The notes under the pieces: generated by a model | Seen by the model: the letters and a program-made list of their open reading frames with translations, nothing else | Told to the model about the DNA's origin: nothing | The model's database searches: none | Program-made: the position numbers and the translations under genes | In this document: one piece after another, positions 22,653-33,165 of the stretch | Position numbering within the stretch: position 1 is the first letter of the stretch | How the letters are laid out: every line of letters starts with the position of its first letter | Assembly: GCA_016218815.1 (NCBI GenBank) | Contig: JACRCX010000055.1 | Coordinates: 22,257 to 86,256, forward strand | DNA: 64,000 nt | Origin: Deltaproteobacteria bacterium | GTDB lineage: Bacteria; Myxococcota_A; Polyangia; DRWM01; JAAZOP01 | Reading direction: 5' to 3'

Positions 22653-24612
22653 TCAGAGCGGGAATCCGCCGCACTTCTTGATCGCCGCGTCGACCTCGGC
22701 CGAGAGTCGGATCGTCTCCGAGAGGGCCGCCACCACCGCCTGGAAGTGCGTCAGCTCGTCGTTCGACAGCCGGCGGCCCTTCCGATCCGTCAGCCACTTC
22801 CGGCAAACCTGGTACCCCCCGACGGTGAATCCCCACACGGCGGGAGGCACACGGTCGAAGTACTGCTCCTTGTTGATCCAGATGCGGCCTTCCGGCGCGA
22901 CCTCGCCCGGTTCGGAGTAACGGATGGCGTCGACCCTGCTCTCGCCCTTCTCCGGATAGCGGGCTATCGCGGGCACGCGATCCCTCATCAGGTGGGTGAG
23001 AACGAGACGTCGCCCCAACTCGCAAAGCCGCCGGACCAGCGCCGGCCGTCGGGTCAGCGGAACGCGGGCGAAGTCCGCCTTCAGGAAGCCCGCGAAGCGA
23101 GCCCGGTAGGTCGGCGAATGCAGGATGGCGTAGATGTAGTGGAAGACGTCCTCCGCCCCGAAGGTCCGCTTCAGGTCGCCGTTCGGACCAGGCTCGAACT
23201 TCATGCTCCAGGCGGTCGCGCAGGCGCCCACGAATTCCCGCGATAGGTTGGCGGAACGGCCCCGCTTCCCGTTGTGCAAGAGGCTCTGCTGCCGGTGATC
23301 CGCGTCGTACAGGTAGAGCGGAAAGAGGAAGTTCACCTCCTTGACCGAGACCGAATGCAGGTGAAGCAACTGGTCGGTGCAGAACACGTGTTCCCAGCCA
23401 CGGCCGATCTCAATGGAGCGCGAAGTTCCCAGGCCCAGGTTGTCTCCCGCCAGAACGTGCCGCATCACGCGTTCCCGCCGGCGGACGGCGACGTTCCGGT
23501 CGAACACGGTCCAGCGCACGTCGAACGGTCGGTAGAGGATCGGAACCACCTCGTCGCGCCAGCTTCCGTCGGCCAGTTCCTGCTTCGCCCTGGCGTACTG
23601 CCACTGGCTTTGCGAGCACAGCCTGAATAGCCCTCGCGCCTCCGCCTCGGTGTCCGTGCGGAGCAGCTTCTCCACCTTCTCGGCGGCCTCCTCCCGCATG
23701 ACGAACCTCCGCGACCTTGCGCCTTCCGCTGGACCGGCGGACGAAGATCCCGATCGCGACACCTTGCCGGATGTCGAACACGTTCTCCTCCTTGCCGCCG
23801 TCGGGAGCGCACTCCTTCTTCTTCGAATTGCCGTGCAGGTCCCCCTTCCGGTCCCAGAAGCGCTGGTGCACGAGGTCGATGACGCCGAAGAGGAAGGTGC
23901 CCGTGCCGACGGCGGGATCGAGAATGAGCACGCGATGGACGTCCTTCTGGCGTCCGCCGACGCGCGCGGCCATCTTCTCGCTGCTGGCGAGGCCGTCGTC
24001 GAGCCCGAACGAGCGCCGGAGGATGAGGTCGACGCTGCGCACGATGTACGAGACGACCGGCTCGGGCGTGTAGTACACGCCGCGGGCTTCCCGCATCCGC
24101 GGATCGTAGGCGGCAAGGAAGGTCTCGTAGAAGTGGACCACGGGGTCTTCCCGACCGCTGCGCCGTCCGAAGTCCGACACGATGGCCTGGACGTCGGCTC
24201 GCGCCAGCAGCAAGGCCAGGTCGTCGACCACCCAGGCGATGCGGTCATCCAGCTCCGGCCCGGCGATGTGGCCGAACATCCGCCGCAGGAACGGATTGGT
24301 CCGCGGCAGCAGGTAGGCCGCCTCTTCTCGCGTGAAGTGCGTCGTGCCCGAGTTGCACCGGGCCGCGAACAGCCCGTAGCAGATGGTCTGGGCGCACATG
24401 TCCGCGAACTGCTCCTCCGTCATGTCGGAGAGGAGCACCTCCCGAAACCCGTCCATCTGCTCGCGGAGCGTGCCCCCGCCATCGGCCTCGGCCAGCGCCC
24501 GCCCGATGGCGTCCCGGACCAGGCGGGCGCTCGAGGCCATCCGCCGCGCAAGCTCGCGCGCTCCGGCGACGATCGGAACCTCGGCCGCGCCGCCCTTCGT
24601 CCGGTGGCCCAT
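22653..24612 (-). pseudogene. Type ISP-like DNA methyltransferase, internally deleted and frameshifted
   Basis: The N-terminal half starts at ATG 24612 and has the helical lead of Type ISP/solo N6-adenine methyltransferases (EEQFADMCAQTICYGLFAAR, then REARGVYYTPEPVVSYIVRS) and motif I LILDPAVGTGTFLFGVIDL. In the family, ~250 residues including the catalytic NPPY motif follow. Here the sequence jumps straight to DLHGNSKKKECAPDGGKEEN and VFDIRQGVAIGIFV, so the catalytic block is deleted. Near 23700 the frame shifts by one base and the target-recognition half continues (REEAAEKVEKLLRTDTEAEA to the end, with VVPILYRPFDVRWTVFD). No nuclease or helicase partner is nearby. It cannot methylate DNA as encoded. 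Confidence 0.85.
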
Positions 24613-25152
24613 CGCTCTCTCTCTCCATCCGCGCTCGCCAGCCACGCCCGGCGTTGCGCGCCACGCGTACAGTCCGGCGATTCGGCCCGTCGCGCGACTG
24701 TACCACGGGCCGAACGATCCGCATCCCCGGACCAACAACCAAGGCCCCGAAGGGACTCGACGCCCCCGGCGCCAAGCACCAAAGGAGATGATCGTCCGGC
24801 AGCGCGTCTTTCGATTGTGGCGCGCGCGGCCATCATCACGCCGTGACGCCGTTCCGCCCGCGACGTCGCTGTGGTTGCCGTGCACGGCCCTCCGCGCGTC
24901 GCTCGGTTGCGGACCCGCGCATCGTCACGAGCGTCACCACCCCACGGAGCCCCGGACGCTGCCGCTCCACCCGTGCTCGCATCTCGGGCCGGGATTTCGG
25001 CCGAAGGCGAATTGGGGTCGGATGACCGCGGGATGGTCGGATCGAGGTTCTGGAGGTTGTGCTCCTTCGCCCCCGGACGACGATCCCCTGCTCTCCCGCG
25101 GGCCTGGGCGTTGGCAAGTGGGCGTTGGCGTGGGCGTCGTATGCCACGGGAC
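24613..25152. other. 540-bp stretch without a gene
   Basis: It holds a CCGGACCAACAACCAAGG repeat variant near 24726 (compare 6544-6646) and a GGGCGTTGGC-rich patch near 25107-25140. No open frame has a ribosome site or a recognisable product. It separates the methyltransferase pseudogene start from the 3' end of the next lipoprotein. Confidence 0.6.
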
Positions 25153-26721
25153 CTACCGGCGGCTGGCCAGGACGAGCCTGGTGTGTTCCGCACCGTAGTC
25201 GTCCGTCAGCGTCTCGGGCCAGGCCACCCGCACCGTACCGTCCGCCTCGATCAACGCCGCGCTGTCGCCGCCCGCGCAGTAGTACTCGGAGGAGCGGACG
25301 AGCGAGTGCTCGAAGCCCGCCGGCGTGCGGGCGAAGTACACGAGCGACGCGCAGTCTGCGGCCACAATCGCCGACGAGATGCCGATGGCCCCGCCCGCAC
25401 CGACCGCGATGGCCGCGGCACCCCAAGAAAGGGCCTCGGTCCAGTCCTCCAGCGGTTCCCAGGCGAACGTCCCGCCCGGTGGCCCGCGCAGGAAGAGGAA
25501 GTCGTTTCCCGCGCCGCGCAGGACGAGGCCGGCGCCCTCGCTGTCGAAGGCCAGGGTGTGCCACAGCGCCTCTCCGGAGATCGACTCGGCCGTCCACGTC
25601 CCGCCATCAAGAACGGCGAACCAAAGCGAGCCCTCCGAGTAGAGGATGCTGGGCCGATCGAGCGCGTCCACGGCGATCGACGCGCGTCCGCTCACCGGCG
25701 CGGCCACGGCATTGCTCTGCGTCCACACGCCCGCCTCGCGGACCGCGTACCGGACTCCCGCGGGAACGGAGGTCACCCACGCAACATGATCTCGTCCGTC
25801 CCTCCCCGTGGCGATGCTCGCCCAGCCGCCCAGGCCCGGGGATCCCGGAGGCCCTTCGCTCAGGAGTTCGGTCGTCCAGACCCCGCCCTCGCGGACGGAG
25901 GCGCGGATGCCGCTCGTGTTCGCATGCACCCACGCGAACCGAGGCTCGTTGTCGGGTCCAAGAGCCATCGTGCCCAACCCGGCGCCCATTTCGACGAACT
26001 CGGTCACCCAGCCCGAAGCGGTTCGCTCGGCGAACATCAACCGCCCGTCCCTTGTGACGTAGCCCGCGCGCAGCCGACCGTCCGAACCGAGAGCCAACTC
26101 CGCCATGCCGGGGCTCGCGTCTTCGCCGATGGTCTCCATGCACCAGTCCCGGTACTCGAACGCGCCGCCTGCCACCGGCTCCCCCTCCAGGGTGCCTTCG
26201 CCCCCGAGGCCTACGTCGACCAACGAGGCCTGGAGTATGTCCTGCATGCACAGCCACCGGTTCGCACGCACAACGACGAGCAGCGTGAGCGCTGTGCCTG
26301 CCGGCACGACGAGGCCGGGCGTGGCCAGAAGCGTCGGGGACTCGTCGAACACGCCGTAAATCTCGCTCACGTAGCCTTCCTCGTCGTCGAACCGGCCGTT
26401 GCCATTCGGGTCCTCCGCAAGCTCGACGCCTTCCAGCGCTGTCCCGAGATCGGCGGTTCCCGACAGCGTCACGGCGATGTAGCTCACGGCGATGTCCTCG
26501 CCCGCGTCGGCCGCGAGCTGGAATTGCAGGACTGCGCGTTCCCGTCCGCGCGGATCCGAGAGCCCGTCCGGCTGCAGAAGGCCGGCCGGCGTGTTCGTCC
26601 CGACCGACAATGTCAGGACGGGACCGTCGTTCCCGGGATTCCCGTCTCCCGTTCCGCAGCCTCCCGCCAGCACCAGGGTCGCCGAAGCCACCGTCGCGAA
26701 CAGACGGTGCAAACGACTCAT
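25153..26721 (-). CDS. large lipoprotein with propeller-like repeats
   Basis: 522-residue lipoprotein: MSRLHRLFATVASATLVLAG, lipobox GGC. Residues ~30-190 form a beta-sandwich-like region with PNGNGRFDDEEGY, a calcium-loop-like DPNGNGxFD. Residues ~200-520 show ~45-residue repeats of the kind GSDGRLRAGYVTRDGRLMFA / GPDNEPRFAWVHANTSGIRA / GRDGRDHVAWVTSVPAGVRY, each with an aromatic-W/Y strand, suggesting a beta-propeller. ATG 26721 is preceded by AAGGAGGACGGAGG. No catalytic motif seen; probably a surface or binding protein. Confidence 0.82.
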   Translation of the reverse strand: MSRLHRLFATVASATLVLAGGCGTGDGNPGNDGPVLTLSVGTNTPAGLLQPDGLSDPRGRERAVLQFQLAADAGEDIAVSYIAVTLSGTADLGTALEGVELAEDPNGNGRFDDEEGYVSEIYGVFDESPTLLATPGLVVPAGTALTLLVVVRANRWLCMQDILQASLVDVGLGGEGTLEGEPVAGGAFEYRDWCMETIGEDASPGMAELALGSDGRLRAGYVTRDGRLMFAERTASGWVTEFVEMGAGLGTMALGPDNEPRFAWVHANTSGIRASVREGGVWTTELLSEGPPGSPGLGGWASIATGRDGRDHVAWVTSVPAGVRYAVREAGVWTQSNAVAAPVSGRASIAVDALDRPSILYSEGSLWFAVLDGGTWTAESISGEALWHTLAFDSEGAGLVLRGAGNDFLFLRGPPGGTFAWEPLEDWTEALSWGAAAIAVGAGGAIGISSAIVAADCASLVYFARTPAGFEHSLVRSSEYYCAGGDSAALIEADGTVRVAWPETLTDDYGAEHTRLVLASRR

Positions 26722-27280
26722 CCTCCGTCCTCCTTGCCCGAAGTCCGTCACGGGTCGCCACCGAGGAGCAGCCCGCAAGGGCTCTGGAACGATCCGCGTT
26801 CAGGAGCCGGCGGCGGTCTTCTCGGAAACCGCCCGCCGAGGGAAGTTCGTGCGAGCATGTCCCGTCCTCGAACCTGCACTGGAAGCAATCGCGGGGAAGT
26901 GCGACTTCGCGCCCTTCTCGCGCCCGGGTTGTCGGCGCCGGGTTTCCGCGGCGCGCGATCGAAACCAGCTCTTCTCGACGATCGTCTCCAGCCTCCGAAC
27001 AGGATGTGCACGCAGGGACGAGCCGGCCGCCGCCCGAGTGGTCCCTGGTGCCATCGGCCCTTCATCAGCCTCGGTTTCTATCAGCCGTCCAATTCTAGAG
27101 CAACCATGATCGAACGCTCAGCCGGTCGTCGGGAACCGGACCGGGGGGCGTCGCCGCGCCTCGCGGACTGCAAGTGATCGTCCCGCAACGCGTCCCGTAG
27201 ACGCTCCCGCCGTCCGAATGATTACCCTGAGCCTCGCGAGGTGGTAGGGAAGGGAACGGAGCAGGAGTCGGAGGAACACG
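26722..27280. other. divergent intergenic region, 559 bp
   Basis: Lies between the minus-strand lipoprotein start and the plus-strand treS start. Composition is slightly less GC-rich around 27070-27110 (CCAATTCTAGAGCAACC). I see no coding frame with a ribosome site, no clear hairpin terminator and no recognisable RNA; it presumably carries promoters for both neighbours. Confidence 0.5.
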
Positions 27281-30200
27281 ATGCCGACCCGGCGGCGCGA
27301 GGACATCGGGGAACGGGCGCGGCTCGACGACGATCCGCTGTGGTACAAGGACGCCGTCGTCTACGAGCTGCACGTCCGGGCGTTCCAGGACAGCGACGGC
27401 GACGGCGTCGGCGATTTCCGCGGGCTCACGTCCAGGCTCGACTACCTCCAGCAGCTTGGAGCGACGGCACTGTGGCTGCTGCCGTTCTACCCCTCCCCGC
27501 TGCGCGACGACGGGTACGACATCGCCGACTACCAGGACGTCCACCCGTCCTGCGGCACGCTCGCCGACTTCCGGACGTTCCTGCGCGAGGCGCACCGCCG
27601 GGGCATCCGCGTCATCACGGAGCTGGTGATCAACCACACCTCCGATCGCCATCCCTGGTTCCAACGGGCACGCCGGGCGCCGCCCGGCAGCAGCCACCGG
27701 GACTTCTACGTCTGGAGCGATCGGCCCGACCGCTACCCCGAGGCCCGCGTCATCTTCCAGGACTTCGAGGCGTCGAACTGGACGTGGGATCCGGTCGCGG
27801 GGGCCTACTACTGGCACCGCTTCTACGCCCACCAGCCGGACCTCAACTTCGACAACCCCGCCGTCCATCGCGCGATCCTCCAGGCCATGCGCTTCTGGCT
27901 CGACCTGGGCGTCGACGGCTTGCGGCTGGACGCCGTGCCGTACCTCTACGAACGCGAGGGGACGAGCTGCGAGAACCTGCCCCAGACGCACCAGGCCCTG
28001 AAGGCGCTGCGCCGGCGGGTGGACGAACGTCACCACAACCGGATGCTCCTGGCCGAGGCAAACCAGTGGCCGGAGGACGCGGTGAGCTACTTCGGGCAGG
28101 GCGACGAATGCCACATGGCGTTCCACTTCCCCCTGATGCCGCGGATGTTCATGGCGCTGCGCATGGAGGACCGCTTCCCCATCGTCGACATCCTGTCGCA
28201 GACGCCGCCCATTCCGGAGACCTGCCAGTGGGCGCTGTTCCTGCGCAACCACGACGAGCTGACGCTGGAGATGGTGACCGACGAGGAGCGCGACTACATG
28301 GTGCGGGTCTACGCCCACGACCCGCAGGCGCGCCTGAACCTCGGCATCCGCCGCCGCCTCCTGCCCCTGCTCGGCCGGGGCTGGCGCAAGTACGAGCTGA
28401 TGAACGCGCTCCTGCTCTCCCTCCCCGGCACGCCCGTCATCTACTACGGCGACGAAATCGGGATGGGCGACAACATCTACCTCGGCGACCGCAACGGCGT
28501 GCGCACCCCGATGCAGTGGAACGCCGACCGCAACGCGGGCTTCTCCCAGGCCCCCGCTCAGAAACTGTTCCTGCCGGTGATCGTCGACCCCGAATACCAC
28601 TACGAGGCGGTCAACGTGGAGACGCAGCTCCACAACCCCAGCTCGCCGCTGTGGTTCACCCGCCGGCTCCTCGCGCTGCGCCGGCGACATCGCGCCTTCG
28701 GCCGCGGCACCCTGGAGTTCTGCCACCCCTCCAACCACCGGGTCCTGGCCTTCGTCCGGCGGTACCAGGACGAGCGGATCCTCGTGGTGGCCAATCTCTC
28801 GCGCTTCTCCCAGTTCGTCGAGCTGGACCTCTCGGCGTTCGCGGGCCTGGTCCCGGTCGAGCTGTTCGGACGGACGGAGTTCCCGCCCATCCGCGGCAAG
28901 CCGTACCCGCTGACGCTCGGCCCGCATTCCTTCTTCTGGTTCGAGCTGACCCAGCGCCGCCCGGAGGCAGACGAGCCCGCCGGCGCGGCACAGGTCTGCG
29001 CCGAGCTGCCGGTCCTGGTCGCGGACGGCCCGTGGGACCGCCTGCTGCGCCGGGAATCACTCCCCACGCTCGAACGGCTGCTCCCGGACTTCCTCGCCGC
29101 CCAGGAGTGGTTCGGCGGACGGTCGCGGCCGATCCAGACGACGACCGTCGTGGAGACGATCCTCTTCGCCGACCTCGACCCCCCGGCATACCTGCTCGCG
29201 GTCCGCGTGGAGTACGCCGCGGGAGATCCCGAGACCTACGCGCTGCCCTTGGGCTTCGCCGCGGGAAGGACGGCCGAGCGGATCGCGCGTGAATCGCCCC
29301 GCGCCGTGCTGGCGCGCGTCCGGGCCGACCTCGCGGGCATCCTCTTCGATGCCCTGACCGTCCCCCGCCTCGGCCAGCCGATCCTGGAGGCGATCGCCCA
29401 TCGCCGTCGGGTCCGCGCCGGGAAGGGCGAGCTGCTCGCGCGGCCGATCGGCCCGTTCCGCGAGGCGGCGGGCGACCACGCCGGCCTCGTCGAACCGTGC
29501 CCGCTGCGCGGCCACCCGCGCAACACCTTGCTGGTGTACTCCGATCGCCTGGTCCTCAAGGTCTTCCGGCGGGTCGAGGAGGGCGTGAACCCGGAGCTGG
29601 AGCTCGGGACCTTCCTCACCGAGAAAGCCCGGTTTCCGTACGTCGCCCCCGTCCTCGGTGCGCTCGAATACCACCGCGCCAAGAGGGAGCCGGCCACCCT
29701 GGCCGTCTTGCACGGCTTCGTCCCCAACCAGGGCGACGCCTGGACCCTCGCCCGGCACAACCTCGGGCAGTACTACGAGCGCGTGGCCGCGCGGCCCGCC
29801 GGCGCCGACCCGGCCGACTGCCGCCTTGCCTCGCCCCTCGAGCTGGCCGGCGCCGAACCGCCCGCCTCCGCCAGGGACCTTGTCGGCACCGACCTCGCCG
29901 TGGCCGAGCTGCTGGGGCGTCGGACGGCCGAGCTGCACGGCGCGCTGGCCGGTGACGCCAGCGATCCCGCGTTCGCACCCCAGCCGTTCTCCACCCTGTA
30001 CCAGCGCTCGCTCTACGAATCGATGCGCCAGACGGCGGCGCGCGCCCTCGAGCTGCTGGGGGCAAGGCGCGAGGCGCTGCCGGCCGAGGCGCGCGAGCGG
30101 GCCGAGCGGCTGCTCGCGCTTCGCGCGCGGCTGGACGAGCGTTTCCGCGCGTTGCTGGGACGCAAGCTCGGCGGCGCGCGCATCCGCATCCACGGCAGCC

Positions 30201-30646
30201 TGCGCCTGGACCAGGCGCTGTACACCGGCCGCGACTTCGTGTTCGTGGGCCTCGAGGGCGACCCGGGGGTTCCGGTGTCGGTGCGCCGGCTCAAGCGCTC
30301 TCCCCTGCGCGACGTCGTGGGCCTGCTGCGCTCGTTCGACTACGCCGCGTTCGCGCCGCTCGTCGGCGAGCCGGGCAGTGCGCTGCTCCACGCGCAGGCC
30401 GCGGCGCTCGACCCCTGGGCGCGCTGCTGGTCGATCTGGACCGGCGCCACGTTCCTGCGCAGCTACCTGGAGGCGGCGAGCCGCTTCTCGTACCTGCCCG
30501 CCGGTCGGGACGACCTTGCCCTCCTGCTCGACACGCTGCTGCTGGACAAGACCCTGCGCGAGCTGTCCGCCGAGCTGAACGAGCGGCCGGCGTGGGTCGG
30601 CGTGCCGCTGCGCGCCGCCCTGCGCGCGCTGGGCGAGGACCACTGA
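27281..30646 (+). CDS. treS: trehalose synthase fused to a maltokinase-like domain
   Basis: 1121-residue fusion. Residues ~20-565 are a GH13 trehalose synthase (maltose-trehalose interconversion): [38 protein letters not shown], nucleophile Asp in [13 protein letters not shown], acid Glu in [11 protein letters not shown] and Asp in [12 protein letters not shown]. Residues ~590-1120 match maltokinase (Pep2): [20 protein letters not shown] and [19 protein letters not shown]. However, the kinase catalytic motif, normally HGD-x-HLGQ, reads HGSLRLDQ (~970), and the Mg motif DFEGEP reads GLEGDP (~989), so both essential aspartates are gone. AGGAGTCGGAGG precedes ATG 27281. It converges with otsBA, 6 bp between stops. 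Confidence 0.93.
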   Translation: MPTRRREDIGERARLDDDPLWYKDAVVYELHVRAFQDSDGDGVGDFRGLTSRLDYLQQLGATALWLLPFYPSPLRDDGYDIADYQDVHPSCGTLADFRTFLREAHRRGIRVITELVINHTSDRHPWFQRARRAPPGSSHRDFYVWSDRPDRYPEARVIFQDFEASNWTWDPVAGAYYWHRFYAHQPDLNFDNPAVHRAILQAMRFWLDLGVDGLRLDAVPYLYEREGTSCENLPQTHQALKALRRRVDERHHNRMLLAEANQWPEDAVSYFGQGDECHMAFHFPLMPRMFMALRMEDRFPIVDILSQTPPIPETCQWALFLRNHDELTLEMVTDEERDYMVRVYAHDPQARLNLGIRRRLLPLLGRGWRKYELMNALLLSLPGTPVIYYGDEIGMGDNIYLGDRNGVRTPMQWNADRNAGFSQAPAQKLFLPVIVDPEYHYEAVNVETQLHNPSSPLWFTRRLLALRRRHRAFGRGTLEFCHPSNHRVLAFVRRYQDERILVVANLSRFSQFVELDLSAFAGLVPVELFGRTEFPPIRGKPYPLTLGPHSFFWFELTQRRPEADEPAGAAQVCAELPVLVADGPWDRLLRRESLPTLERLLPDFLAAQEWFGGRSRPIQTTTVVETILFADLDPPAYLLAVRVEYAAGDPETYALPLGFAAGRTAERIARESPRAVLARVRADLAGILFDALTVPRLGQPILEAIAHRRRVRAGKGELLARPIGPFREAAGDHAGLVEPCPLRGHPRNTLLVYSDRLVLKVFRRVEEGVNPELELGTFLTEKARFPYVAPVLGALEYHRAKREPATLAVLHGFVPNQGDAWTLARHNLGQYYERVAARPAGADPADCRLASPLELAGAEPPASARDLVGTDLAVAELLGRRTAELHGALAGDASDPAFAPQPFSTLYQRSLYESMRQTAARALELLGARREALPAEARERAERLLALRARLDERFRALLGRKLGGARIRIHGSLRLDQALYTGRDFVFVGLEGDPGVPVSVRRLKRSPLRDVVGLLRSFDYAAFAPLVGEPGSALLHAQAAALDPWARCWSIWTGATFLRSYLEAASRFSYLPAGRDDLALLLDTLLLDKTLRELSAELNERPAWVGVPLRAALRALGEDH

Positions 30647-30652
30647 GCCCCG

Positions 30653-32893
30653 TCAGCCGTCGGTGCGGCACGCCTCGAGCGCGCAGATGAAGTCCCGCGC
30701 CCAGCTGATCGCATTCGATCGCTCGACGACCCGCGCCAGACGCCCGTGCCGCTCGACCCGCTCCTCGCGCGGCATCCGCAAGGCCCGGTCCAGGTCCCCG
30801 GCCATGCCCCCGACGTGCCACGGGTTGGTCAGCACGGCGTCGCGCAGCTCGACCGCGGCGCCCGCAAAGCGCGACAACAGGAGCACCCCCGGATCCGCAG
30901 GGTCCTGCGCCGCGACGTACTCCTTGGCCACCAGGTTCATGCCGTCACGCAGCGGCGTCACGTAGCCGACGTGCGCGGCCCGGTACAGCCGGGCAAGCTG
31001 GTGCGGCCGGTAGGAACGGTACTGGTAGCGCACGGGGATCCAGCGGCCGTCGCTGAAGTCGCCGTTGATGCGGCTCACCGCCAGCTCGACCAGCTTGCGC
31101 TGCTCGGCGTACTCCGGCACGTCCTCGCGCGAAGGCACGGAGACCTGCACCAGGCACGCGCGGCCGCGCCACTCGGGGTACCGCTCGAGCAGCCGGCCGA
31201 AGGCGTGGAGGCGCTCGGGAATCCCCTTCGTGTAGTCCAGGCGATCGACGCCGAGCACGAGGCGGGCCGGTGCGATGGCGCCGAACAGCTCCTCGATGTC
31301 GTCGGGCTCGTCCGGCTCGGGCGCGTCCTGGAAACTCTCGGGGATGATCCCGATCGGGAACGACCCCACGCGCACGCGGTGGCCGCGATGGACCAGCTCC
31401 CCGCCCACGACGTCCGAGGGGATCAGCCGGCCGGCGCATTGCAGGAAGTTCTCGGCGTAGCCCGGAGTGTGGAAGCCCAGCAGATCGAAGTCGAGCATGC
31501 CGTCCAGGAGCTGCTCCGCCCACGGCACCAGATCGAACACGTCGGGGCCGGGGAACGGCACGTGCAGGAACAGGCCCACGGGTCCGCGATGGCCGAGGCG
31601 ACGCAGTCCGCGCGCGACGAGCAGCAGGTGGTAGTCGTGCACCCAGATCGGCGTATCCGCGCCGACCAGCTCGAAGGCGGCCGCGGCGAATGCCTGGTTC
31701 GCGCGCCGGTACGCCTCCCAGTCCTCGTCGAAGAACTGCACCCGGGACGGGAACGTGTGCAACAGCGGCCAGAGCACCCGGTTGCAGAAGCCGTTGTAGT
31801 AGCGGTCGTGCCACTCCCGCGGGAAATCGACCCAGGCCATCGCCGGACGGGATTCCTCGTCCAGACGGACGGCGCCCGGGGAGCCGCCTTCGGCGTCGCG
31901 ACCGCTCCAGCCGAGCCACAGGCCGCGGCGAGCGGCCAGCGCGGGCTCCAGCGCGGCGACCAGGCCGCCGACGTTGCGCCGCCGCTCGTCGCGCGGCAGC
32001 GTGGGAGAGCGCAGGTTGGGCAGACGGTTGGAGACGGCCAGCAGGTCGAACCGCGAGGGGCGGCAGTCATCCACGCAGGGGGCCTGCCGCAGGGACACCG
32101 GCAGCGCGGCGGGCGGCGGCTCCGCGCCGCCGCGCACCGCCGCCAGCCAGGCCAGGAACGCGACCGCCTCGGCGGGGCCCACTAGGCTCCACCGCGCCTC
32201 CGTCTCGCGCCCGGCCCCGGGCCCCACCCGCACCGCCTCGTCGGCCAGTCCCAGCGCGCCGAACGTGTCCTCGTCCGTGACGTCGTCGCCCAGGGCCACG
32301 ATGCGCAGATCGGCGGCGGCGCGCCGACGCAGCCAATCGACAGCCAGCGACTTGCGCATCCACGACGGCCGGACCTCGATCACCTCCGCCCCGTCCAGCC
32401 GCGAGTGGCCGGGATGCGCCGCCAGCCACGGCCCCAGAACCGCCTCGACGTCCCCGCGCCAGGCCGCCTTCCCTGGGGCCGCGACCGCCCGCGCGTGGAT
32501 GGCCAGCGCATGATCCTTGCGCTCGACGAGCGATCCGGGATGGCCCGCCGCGACGGACTCCAGTGCGCTCGCCAGCTCGTCGATGCCCGACGGCGTCACG
32601 ACGTCCGCGCTCGGCTGCCAGCCCGACCGATCGCGGCGCCACCCGCCGTGCTCGGCGAACAGGCAGGTCCGCTCGGAGCCCGCGAACATCGCGTCCAGGT
32701 CCGCGCGCCCGCGGCCGCTGGCCACGACGAGGATCACTCCGGGCATCGCCGCCAGGCCGTCGAGCTGCTCCAGCAGCTCGGGCCCGGGCCGCGCCTCGGC
32801 CGGCGTCGGCGCGAACGGCACCAGCGTCCCATCGAGATCGAGGACGATCCCCAGGGGAGAGTGCCGCGCGAGCTGAAGCCAGTGATCCCGCAT
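30653..32893 (-). CDS. otsBA: trehalose-6-phosphate phosphatase/synthase fusion (OtsB-OtsA order)
   Basis: 746-residue bifunctional enzyme. Residues 1-250 are a HAD-type trehalose-6-phosphate phosphatase: IVLDLDGTLVPFAPTPAEA (nucleophile DLD), HGGWRRDRSGW, VIEVRPSWMRKSLAVDWL and LGDDVTDEDTF. Residues ~275-746 are a GT20 trehalose-6-phosphate synthase: LLAVSNRLPNL, NVGGLVAALEP, WVHDYHLLLVARGLR, LVLGVDRLDYTKGIPERL and LRDGMNLVAKEYVA. Phosphatase-first order is the reverse of the common synthase-phosphatase fusion. The enzyme would make trehalose from UDP-glucose and glucose-6-phosphate. ATG 32893 follows a G-run; the assignment of start is fair, of function strong. Confidence 0.93.
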   Translation of the reverse strand: MRDHWLQLARHSPLGIVLDLDGTLVPFAPTPAEARPGPELLEQLDGLAAMPGVILVVASGRGRADLDAMFAGSERTCLFAEHGGWRRDRSGWQPSADVVTPSGIDELASALESVAAGHPGSLVERKDHALAIHARAVAAPGKAAWRGDVEAVLGPWLAAHPGHSRLDGAEVIEVRPSWMRKSLAVDWLRRRAAADLRIVALGDDVTDEDTFGALGLADEAVRVGPGAGRETEARWSLVGPAEAVAFLAWLAAVRGGAEPPPAALPVSLRQAPCVDDCRPSRFDLLAVSNRLPNLRSPTLPRDERRRNVGGLVAALEPALAARRGLWLGWSGRDAEGGSPGAVRLDEESRPAMAWVDFPREWHDRYYNGFCNRVLWPLLHTFPSRVQFFDEDWEAYRRANQAFAAAAFELVGADTPIWVHDYHLLLVARGLRRLGHRGPVGLFLHVPFPGPDVFDLVPWAEQLLDGMLDFDLLGFHTPGYAENFLQCAGRLIPSDVVGGELVHRGHRVRVGSFPIGIIPESFQDAPEPDEPDDIEELFGAIAPARLVLGVDRLDYTKGIPERLHAFGRLLERYPEWRGRACLVQVSVPSREDVPEYAEQRKLVELAVSRINGDFSDGRWIPVRYQYRSYRPHQLARLYRAAHVGYVTPLRDGMNLVAKEYVAAQDPADPGVLLLSRFAGAAVELRDAVLTNPWHVGGMAGDLDRALRMPREERVERHGRLARVVERSNAISWARDFICALEACRTDG

Positions 32894-33165
32894 CGCCCCC
32901 CGAACCTTGCGGATGCCGGCGACGAAGTCAACCCACCGCCGCCCCAGGGAATTCCACGGTTGCCGGTGCCCGGCGGCCGGTCCCGTCCGGCGCGGAACTG
33001 CTGGAACGTGCAGGTGAATCGGGAATTCGCGGGAGCGCGGGAATGAATGCCGTCGAGCCGCGGTTGGTGACGCCGGGGTGCGGGGACGGTCGGGAACCCG
33101 AACGTCCTTCCCGGTCGTCGCGATTCCCGGTGATGGGTGCCGCGGGCGTTCAAGGAGGATCGACC

